From: Pocillopora verrucosa
Taxonomy: Eukaryota; Cnidaria; Anthozoa; Scleractinia; Pocilloporidae
DNA: 64,000 nt
Direction of reading: 5' to 3'
Assembly (NCBI RefSeq): GCF_036669915.1
Contig: NC_089316.1
Location: forward strand, 2,858,743-2,922,742
A model generated the notes under the pieces. It was not told where the DNA came from. It searched no databases and saw only the letters and a program-made list of their open reading frames with translations. A program made the translations under genes and the position numbers. Below, in pieces: positions 54,779 through 64,000 of the stretch. Position 1 is the first letter of the stretch; every line of letters starts with the position of its first letter.

Positions 54779-56203
54779 AAAACATTATTTTGCAGTCGAG
54801 ATCTTTGAACATGATTATAAATCTTCTTCGAATTCACTGCCTAATCTAATTTTGTTTGACACAATTAATTTAAATTTATATTGGAGAAACGCCTGGCTCG
54901 ACATGGAGAATTCCCAGGGGATTTGTCCCAGGAGAATATATTTGAACCTGAAAACCGTTTACATAACGTTAGTTTCTTAGCCTGTAGGTTACCGTTTCCC
55001 TTCTAGAGAGAAATTAGCTTTCAATATTAGCTAGAGAGAAATTAGCTTTCATAAAAAAAAAAAAGAAAAAAAGAAAAGAAAAAAAGAAAAGGAAAAAATC
55101 CTTTTACTGCAATTATTTCTAAGATTTCTGGCAGATAAGAAAAGCCATCATTTTCCCTGAATATAACTTGGTTCTAACTATTTCAATTTCATATTGTCTC
55201 CTATTTATTATTTGAAGTTGGGAGTTCCGATTGCATTTACCCAAAACTTTCATCCATTGACCCTAAAATCAAAATCAATTGTTGGTCTGGTATCCGGTAA
55301 CCTTAATTAAAAAAAATTAAATTCATGCCCTACCAATGCTCACATTTACGCGATCATTTTTCCTCGAAAAAGTGCTAACAAAACAGGATACAGCCTCCAC
55401 CGACTGCTTTTCACTCAAAATTGAGAAAGACGACCCAGGTTTTTGCATTGGAATAAGTCCGGCGAATTCCGTTTGAAATTAATCCATGCATAAAAAAATA
55501 ATGAGTTTCAATTCTTTCGCAAAAGTAAATGAAGGCTATTGATTGCTTGGGTGTTGCTAAACCGTAGATCAGCTGACCTCGGATCCGGAACCTCCGGAAC
55601 CTGCGGAACCTGCAGAACCATTACTTTTGTGGAAAAAAAGTAATTAAATAAATAACATTGAAAAAACCTTAACACTGTTCGAAATTTCATTTTCGGGTAT
55701 AAATAAAGTTGCATTGATGGAGATGTGTTTAAATAATTGACTTAATTGTGGTGACATTTACCCTACAAGGGTATGTACTATCGTAATTGTAAGATCTTAG
55801 CGTGCAGAATGTTGTCAATTGTTAATTAGGGTGTCTCTAGAGTGTTGTTGCTGTTTCGCGTCGTCTAAAGTAGTGTTTTTTCCACCGGCTAGTCAGCTTC
55901 TTTAGTTTTCCATATCGCATGCTTTCGTTCATTATTGTTTCATTCGTAATTATTGGCGTCAGTTTCACTTTCGTTTCGCATGCATTGATTTTCAGTTTTT
56001 CCTGCGTATGTCAGTAAACTGACCTTGCGAGTCAAATTGTATTATGACGCAATATAAGGAAGCTATTACCTTCTAAGACGATCAGGTAGAGATTTTAACG
56101 ATTAGAGGACCAAAGCAATGACTCATGGCCTCAAAAAATTAATAGGTTGTAACCATGCTTCGTGAGTGTCTGCATGCATGCAAACGGTTAATATCCTATC
56201 AGT

Positions 56204-56414
56204 TAACCCTTTAACTCCCGTGAGTGACAGAGATAGAATCTCTTCGTACTATATCTTAACAATATCATGCAGACAAGTGATGAGAATAAAGACAAATATC
56301 AATTATGGGATTAGTAATTGCTCCGATACCAAATTTTTCAGACTAACATAATGAGAATCATTTGACTGACAGTAATGAGAATTACTAATGAGATCTTGGG
56401 ATTTCAAGGGTTAA
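56204..56414. repeat. MITE-like repeat (TTAACCCTTTAACTCCC family), best-preserved copy
   Basis: Begins ttaaccctttaactcccgtgagtgacag and ends gagatcttgggatttcaagggttaac, with inverted terminal ends of about 17 bp. Confidence 0.75.
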
Positions 56415-57720
56415 CAAACCAATTCATATGCACGGGCCGGTCATTTTGGCAATCAGTAACAAATATATCTCAGCATAATCAAACGTATAGGAAAGACCAG
56501 CATGAAAATTAAAGGAGACCTACGATCTAAGGGGTTTCCTAAAATCGAAGAGCACAAATATTACCAGTGAAGATGTCCTTCATGACTCTGTGTTCTACAA
56601 CTCAACACATGTACATACGTGCCTTTTTTTTTTAATATATGTTACGAGTGTCGATGTAGAGCAGGGTTGTTCCTAGACAAAACTCAGGATCATCGATATC
56701 AGCAACAAACTTTTTATTTCCACGTAGTTGACTTCTTGTTTTTATAGCACTAAGCTTCTTCACAATTCTCTCTCTGTGTTTGAGGAAACTGTCACTCTTA
56801 TATACATCAAGTATATGGATCTAGAAACTTCTCTAAAGAACTAAATTTAGTAGATTAACACGGTTTCTAAATTTGAATAATTACGTAAGAAATAGAACGT
56901 TCCAGAATGTTCTTTTTACCAGAAGGTCACGTCTAGATGACTTCGGGTTCTAGAATGTTCTATTAGAATGCTCTGGGACTTTACTTAGACAATTTTTCGT
57001 AACAATATATCATGGCGGCGGATCTTAATTGGCGTGACTGATATGTTTCGTTGCCTCTCTCATGCTTGATTTACCGTTGCTCTATTATTTCAATAAAGAG
57101 TTAAGATAAAAAACTGTTTAAAAACGCAATTATTTATCATACATCAGAGAACTCAAACGTCTATTTGGAGTTGAGGATGAAAGATAAGAATTTGCAAGAC
57201 ATTACATATACATAATCTCTTGGAGTCTTTCAAAACCAATTAATTATTATTATTTTAATATTCTGCATCAAAAAGTGTGTATGGATCTATGATATTGAAC
57301 CCGTTTTGAGATTTGTCAGAGTAATATAATCCCCTCAAATCATTATAAGTTTTACCTAAAATTCGACTATAAACGCCGCCATTTTGGATCTTCTTTACTA
57401 ACCACGCCTCTTAACCATGACATAACAAAATCTCTCTCCTTTTTTGTAACATCACTTGGCGATCTATCCAAGCAACTGCTAGGAGTAGAGCAACATGAAA
57501 GGATATTTTTCTCGCATTGTAGCTTTGTTTTGGCTCTTATTTTCTTTTAAATAATGGGGGCATGGGTGTCTACTTCTTTAACATTTATGGGGATAATTTC
57601 GAATAGTTAAATCTCCTTAATGTTTGATTGAGCAGTGTTGCCTACAGATAAATTAGATCCCAGTCACTCCTAAGGATTTAAGAGTTTAAAAAAATGATTT
57701 TGGAAAATGTACAGATGGAT

Positions 57721-60700
57721 TTAGTGAACGCTCGGAGGAGGTAGCCCGATGATAAATGCTATCTGCTCTTTTGATGTTGTGTTATGATTCAGCTCCTTTT
57801 TAGTTTCTTCAGGGTCTATTTGCCGCTTCCGCTTGCCACCGTACTGCGCATACACCTCTACCTGACTACGACCGGAAGAGCTGCTGTGAAATATGTTGAA
57901 TCTCCATTTCAGCACTTTGTGATGGAAAGCTGCACGAACTTCACTATTTCTCAGCACGTGGAAGAGAAATATGAGCATACCCTACAAAAGTAAAAGGAAA
58001 TCTTGTGTTTGACAAGGTTCCTTTATTGAACTATAATTCCTCGTATAAACTCAATTTTGTCAAAATCCGATAAAATAAACAGACTATTTCCTTAACCGAA
58101 GGCCTCGTGATCCAAATCGATAAATGAAGTGTGGGATTAAAATGGTTTTCTCAGAGCCCTTTTATACTCAGACCCAGACTCATTTGACCAAAGCGGCCAA
58201 CTTACAGACATGCGTATAAGTAATTGGTACAGACCTGTGAAGAGTTAAGAATGGTAAAAACATACTGGAACACCAATCCTGCGTCTGTTACAGCCAAGAG
58301 ACCAAATACCCACGTTAAACCCAGCAGAGGACTTAAAATAAGAAATGACTTCAGAGTTTTTCTAAAAGGGAATAAAACGCAAAACTGCTTTCACGTTACA
58401 ATTTTCTTCTGGAGATATACCACGCTATATACATTTCGCATAGAGAATTATTTAACTGGAATAAAGAGAAATCGTTCGAACTATCTATTTAATCATGAGT
58501 GAATAATGGAAAAGATTCTCTTTTGCGAATAAGCCATGAAGGTCTAAGGAAAAAAGGCAAAACGATTTCATGTAAAACTACTTAATCTAAAACTTCATGA
58601 AAAAAACAACAACAACAACAAACAGATCCCCTGGCTGATTAACCTTTGATTTAGATAAATTTAAGAGCTGTACGAGCACAAGTTAATAATTCTGCTAGAA
58701 AGTTAGTATTTCATTTATGTTGGTATAAGAGAAGGCATATTTTGAGGAAAGATGATCATTCGGTGGCATTTTGCTTCTGAAACTCTAAAGAATTTAAGAA
58801 GTTTCTATTGTCGTCTACCTTAGTTACTATGCCACCGCAGACGGGTCTTCCTAACAAAAACATACCTGAAGGTTTTCATTTTTGAAGGATTAGGCTCATG
58901 GAGATTTCTGATTTCCCGTAACACCGCCATCAGTATTACAAAGTTGATCTTAACAAATGAGAAAAGTAAAATAAAGGCTTTAACCACTTGTCTAGATGTC
59001 ATTCATAGTAGATGTGTCACCAAGTCAGTCAGCAAGCCAGTTAGTTAGTCAGTCAGAATATGATTAACGCATTTATTAATTTTTTCATTTATTGATCCTT
59101 CTTTCATTTATTCATTTACTGTTCATTCTTCGTTTTTGTCATTTCTGGCTATCAGGTAAGATAACAGTGAAAGCAAAGAGACGGTGGACTTACAATTGTC
59201 ACAAATAACACAGGGACAATAAAGGCCCAGCTCAAACGCTTCTGGAAGGACAACCAGCAGCTGAAAGTTAATTCAGACGACAGAACTGTCTAAAAACGCA
59301 GCTTATGTGACAGTATCTAATGGAAATAAAAAGTTATAATGAAGAATAAAACGCCGCGTACTTACTAGTTTTCATTTGTGTAACTCTCAAGTCCTTTTCC
59401 ACTGCCTGAGCCAATTATTAGAGAAATAACTATTGGTAAGATAGGGAAACCTATAGGATAAGAAATGGAAGCAGCTCAATAACTCAAGAACACATAGGCC
59501 TACAAGAGTTTAAAATGAAAAAAATCAGTTCAACAGGATGAGGGAGTACTACAAAAACAATAACAAATCAATAACAACAAAAAAATAACAACAACAAAAA
59601 TAATTACAACAACAACAAAAGAAAAAAACAACAACAATAGACAAGATACGGTCAACCAGAATACAAGAAGGTCCGTTCCTATCATGCGTTGCAGTGGTTG
59701 TACTGGCCTCAGTATTCTCTTTCACATGAAACATGCATCGCTATACCAAGGAATATTCCTCTTTTCACTTGTGGCTAATAGCGACTCGTGCGATATTTTG
59801 TGGTATACAAGTAGATATCACCGTCATTATTTTCATCACCGTAGCAATGACATTATTACATTTCTTACCCCAGCCAAAGAAATAGAGGTATCGCATTTCC
59901 ACTGTGTTGAATACTTCAACAATCATTACGTACAGGAAAACTCCCTCCAGAAGCATCCACCCAAACGCTGCCAGATAGAAGTAATGGAGTAAAACAGCCA
60001 CAAAGATGCACACGGACTGAAATGTGAGACCCAGAAGTAGGCTGATAATTAGAGGCTCCGAGTAAATATCAAGCCAAGAGACTTTGTACTTCATAGAGAT
60101 CTTAGACCAAAATTGGTTCCGGACAAGGGAACTCGACTTCTAGAAATACGCAATAGTGTAGACTGAAGTAGCGAGAGCCAAATATCTAGCGAAAACATGT
60201 CTTGAAATTTCTAGTACAAATTCTCTCTCAGTGTTGTACATATACCGCCGTACGGGATGCTCAGTTCATCCTGGAGAGAGATCACTTCGGGCAGTAGGTG
60301 TTCCTCGCTTACGAAGAACGAAGAAATATGTGATTTCAAACGTTTGTTAGCTCACCTTATTACTCGTAGCCTCGATTCCGGACAAAAATACTAGTTGAGC
60401 AAGAAACAGAGCTGTACAAAGGTTTAGCCTGACTTGGATTCCTTCGGCTTTGATCTTCCTGTTTAAATGCATTGAATAAACGAAATGAGTATGACATTTT
60501 TCCTCGCAACCACCTAGTAGTCTAGAGCAAACGCTACTGGGGAGGAATGGACGAAAGGTGCCTATATACTTTGTAATTTATTATTGGGTTGTTCCCAGCT
60601 TGTATTCCATTACTACGAAATATGTTTAAAAGTTGATTTTAGTAGGTATTTCTGTGTCAAAATACCTCAACTTCAGCCGAAAAAAAACCGAGAGATTTTT

Positions 60701-63583
60701 GGTGCAATGGTTCCTCAATTACTAATCTCGTCTTGAAACAATTTTTTTAAGAAAAAAAAAACAAAACCAGACAACTAGTGCGTTCTGCAAAATAATATTT
60801 CTCGCACTTTGATAGTAATTTACGAATCTAGAGATTTACCTTGCACTCATGTATAGGTAAGACATTTTTTCTTCTTTTTTTTGCTTTTGATTTTTGTTTT
60901 TTGGTAGCACTCACATAAATGTCACGTAGACGAAGATAACCATTACTTCCCCAACGAGGGACAAGGAGCAACCAACATAGGTGATGATGAGCAATGCCCT
61001 TCTGTGCTCTGGTGGAATATTATCCTCCTGAGAATCATGAGAAAAGAAGGAAATAGGTGGAAATGAAATAAAAATTGCAAACTGGTTTGGAAATTATGAT
61101 TAAAAAGTTTTTACTTCGTTAAACATGGAACTTTCTCCATGATTAGTCCGTCCATAAACGAATAAAGGGGGAGAATGTAATAAGCTTAGGAAATGCCAAA
61201 AAAAATTCGAGACGCAATCACGGGAACGACAAATAACCTTAGGAGGATGTGCATAAGCGACACACATATTTTTTTTTCTTAGTTCCCGACAAAGCTAATT
61301 AAGACAAGTGAAAAGAACGTTTATAACATCACACCTCAATGTCCTTGTATTGCATTAGAACTGCGAAATTCGTGAGGTGGTTACAACTGCAAACGGTCGA
61401 TAGCATCGAAGAATCATTCAGTACCATGCAGCCATCAGTTGACCATGAACCGTTTAACGAGCTAAAAATCAGTTGATCATAAAATTTGAATAAGAAAGAA
61501 AGAAAGAGGCAAAGAAAAAATTAAAGAACTTTCACGAGCACCTAATGTAAACAAGTATATAGATATATATACAAAAAACAAAATGACCTACCTGAAATCC
61601 TCCATCCAGAAGACACATTTCCTTTCAACAGCTTTTGGATCAATGCTCGACTACCGGTGAAAGAAGCGTAATGACGTTATGATGTGAAATGGTCCACGTG
61701 ATGAATTATACTACTTTTTCCATCTAAGCCCAATTCCAATCCTAATTCTCTAGCCGATAATTACATCAAAAAACAATACAGTTTATTTTACCTCGTTGTG
61801 ACTAAAATGAATGATGATTTTATTTTGAATAGTTTCATTCTGGGGAGGGTCAAGAACAACTCCCACGACATCGGAGATCAGTCTGTAGCTACAAAGACAA
61901 CATAAAAAAATTGTGTGATTATTAGAGAAGTTGAGTGTCAAATATCCAATCTGGGATTGTATGTTTTTGCTTCACTCTGCATCGTGATTTTTTCGGAAAA
62001 CTTGTACCACTCTCTCAAACAATCGGATGCAAAACTAATAACAACAATTATTTGGTCCTCTGCGTTTTCCCTTCAGTTGGATTGGGCAGCTTTCTTGGTT
62101 TTTGTTTGAGTTCTTATTGGTTGCTAAAGGGTATTTTTGGTTTTAGTTTTAAGACACTCAATCAAAAAATGCTCGATCACATCACTAGCTAATCTTATAT
62201 GAGTATATATCCAGACATTTTGACCATTTCCTGCCATTTTCCCCCCAAGAATCTGAAAACCTTAATTTGCAAACTGAAAACCTAAAGTTTAAAGGAGCTT
62301 TCTAAATATAAAGTGCTGTTTACCGGTATCGGTAAAGTTTTAGCATATGAAAATCTCCTCCCATTTATGCCCTCCCTTGAGACGCTATTGAAGAACAAAC
62401 ATTTCAAACAGTAATTTTCCACTCATCCAGAAAGGGCTCTCTTAACATACATTTAATGGGTTCATCTGAACTAAAAAATTCGTACCTGCTTCTGTTATAA
62501 GTCCAAAGGCTGTCTTCATTACTTGCCTTCTGGTGCAACAATACTGCGATAACCCTTCCTTGAAGAATGGCAAAAAAAAAAAAAATAAATAAATACTACG
62601 TAAGTAAAAGTTTGCCTACTGAACACAAACGATAACTTCGCTATTTTTTAAACACCAGCTGATCATAAATGTTAGCGCTCAGAAGAAACCACAATATTTA
62701 CCTGCGTCTTTAAACACTTTGTGGGTGATAATAATTCTGACCAATCGGCTTTCGCTGCTGTTGTTATTTGTATCAAAACTTATTTCAATATCAGTGGAAA
62801 TTCCTTTCGGCACTTTTCTCAACTTAGTATCTGATATTTCAGAGAAAAAAAAATCAGAAAATTAGTACAAAGAGAGCGACTAACTTTACCAAATAAGCTT
62901 TTTATCGTGGGCTATGACGCTACAGAATTCAAGACGTCATCCAAGATGGCGGCCATCTGACAGCCACCATTTTGGAACCCATTTCAAGACAAAAAAATAG
63001 GTTTTATTTTGGCAGCAATCGTCTCGGAATTTGATCTTAAGCGACCGAATGATTCAGAGGATTTTCAGATATATTTCATTGATTTGACTTAAAATCTGAC
63101 GGGTTTATTGAAGAGGACATCTTATTTCTTTTCATGTCGCACGTTTTTATCATACCATTATCATTTTTATCAATGATACAGAAATTAAGGCCCATGTTGA
63201 CACAATAGGTACTTACCCAAATCTGATCCCGTATCTATGTAATAAATATCATTCCCTTCTCTACAATAGCTTTGACAGCAGTTCAGGAGTGTATCCACGA
63301 TTTGGCAGCTACCGACCAATGTACCATTATGCTCTTCACAAGACCAGGAATATTGTAACGCCTTTGATGCAACGGGAGAACCATGGAGAGTTAAAGGGTT
63401 ATTTAAGCCAAATACACCTAGCTGAACTGAGGGCAAGGATCCCTTTTTTTTTTTTAGAAGTGTATGAAAGTATTTTACCTGCAAATTTATATGAGTTCCT
63501 TTACTTCGTGAGCACTTTGAAAGCTGTATGAGAAAAAGCAAAAGAAAATGTTTCATCAGAGTCAACTTATGAATTAAACGCAT
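57721..63583 (-). CDS. Adhesion GPCR with intact GPS, complete 15-exon gene
   Basis: Exons 63479-63583, 63217-63421, 62702-62830, 62486-62558, 61792-61888, 61592-61650, 61335-61461, 60915-61027, 60356-60458, 59869-60016, 59366-59450, 59194-59260, 58866-58948, 58235-58361 and 57721-57981 keep phase throughout (593 residues). The start may be the ATG at 63583 or 63556; both precede a signal peptide (MKHFLLLFLIQLSKC). A short Cys-containing ectodomain (exon 2) is followed by a GAIN-like region (exons 3-7). The GPS has KCVFW, W, C and CSCNHLTNFAVLM, with the HL/T cleavage site at about residues 251-253. TM1-TM7 follow with family marks 'LLHYFYLAAFGWMLLEG', 'GLTWVFGL' and 'QGMLIFLFHVLRNSEVRAAF'. 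The tail is about 70 residues. It probably signals through a tethered agonist; ligand and ectodomain class are unknown. Confidence 0.88.
59555..59640. repeat. (AAC)n-rich simple repeat in an adhesion-GPCR intron
   Basis: Imperfect aacaacaac/aaataac tract between exons 11 and 10. Confidence 0.7.
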
Positions 63584-64000
63584 TATACTGATAAATCTTT
63601 GTTTTCAAATACGCAAAGCCACTGAATATACCATGATTTTTATTTACCAGATATTGGAGGCAATGATCTGAAAAATCACCATAATCAGGCTGACCTGGAT
63701 CATCTATAATGATATTGTAAAAGAAGAATGAATGATCAGCAATTGCCTGTGTTTTGTCTGCTACACCTCGGTGTTACCCTTTAGCTCCCAGAAGTACGTA
63801 AGAGGCAGCGTTTTTTTACAGTTTTCGATACCTTAGCTGATCAAAGAATGGTAAAACCAACGCAAAGTTGTCTTTACAATTCATTTTACAGATCAACAGG
63901 GGCGTGTATAGCATCAACTTTTTTTGGTAATTTAACGAGTCCAAAATTGACAGAAATGTCATGTCAAGGTTCCTTTTGGGGTTTTGGTTTGAGCTGACTG
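63584..64000. other. Upstream flank of the adhesion GPCR
   Basis: Should contain the promoter and 5' UTR. An ill-preserved fragment related to the 'ccctttagctccca' repeat lies near 63776-63795. No TATA box or upstream coding exon was identified before the window ends. Confidence 0.4.

Larger units (their letters stand above)
53054..57720. other. Intergenic region between the two receptor genes
   Basis: No gene recognised. Contents: a MITE relative at 54600-54778, an A/G-rich tract at 55050-55100, a short 'ggaacctgc' direct repeat at 55585-55620, and a TTAACCCTTTAACTCCC-family element at 56204-56414. A 100-codon minus-strand frame at 53823-54125 has no likeness to any family. Confidence 0.5.

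Overview
The window is AT-rich animal nuclear DNA. Its genes are split by short phase-matched GT-AG introns, and the DNA between them is full of short palindromic (MITE-like) repeats. The gene families (adenylate kinase 2, class B/adhesion GPCRs, a BTB protein, a PH-domain protein, CD20-like four-span proteins, a type II membrane collagen) are metazoan. The mix, and the roughly 200-bp repeat bounded by TTAACCCTTTAACTCCC, suggest an anthozoan cnidarian, most likely a stony coral. That assignment is inference; nothing in the window names the species. All exon models below were built by hand from splice sites and reading phase.

Layout. (1) 1-14,500: a tandem array with units of about 4.4-5.2 kb. 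Each unit holds one minus-strand three-exon gene for a small four-helix membrane protein of MS4A/CD20 type; three genes are complete, and the left edge is already spacer of a further unit. (2) 15,620-17,765: a 1.13-kb non-coding segment duplicated in tandem. (3) 18,977-24,847: a plus-strand six-exon gene for a type II membrane protein with a stalk, nine Gly-X-Y triplets and a cysteine-rich C-terminus. (4) 24,850-30,300: repeats, a reverse-transcriptase fossil and a frameshifted coding relic. (5) 30,317-37,777: a one-exon BTB gene and a one-exon PH-domain gene, both on the minus strand, separated by a 1.5-1.7-kb segmental duplication and a MITE. (6) 41,094-45,925: a seven-exon adenylate kinase 2 gene whose introns carry nested repeats. 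(7) 48,104-52,654: a seven-exon Methuselah-like receptor with a somatomedin-B exon that is one base out of frame. (8) 57,721-63,583: a complete 15-exon adhesion GPCR with an intact GPS autoproteolysis site.

The genes do not form one pathway. Most encode cell-surface proteins (MS4A-like, membrane collagen, two class B receptors), alongside a mitochondrial adenylate kinase and two small adaptor-type proteins. The points most worth following are the MS4A-like array, the frameshift in the somatomedin-B receptor, the unfamiliar ectodomains of the collagen and adhesion-GPCR proteins, the frameshifted relic at 26.9-27.5 kb, and a retroposed mRNA 3' end with a perfect 14-bp target duplication inside an AK2 intron.
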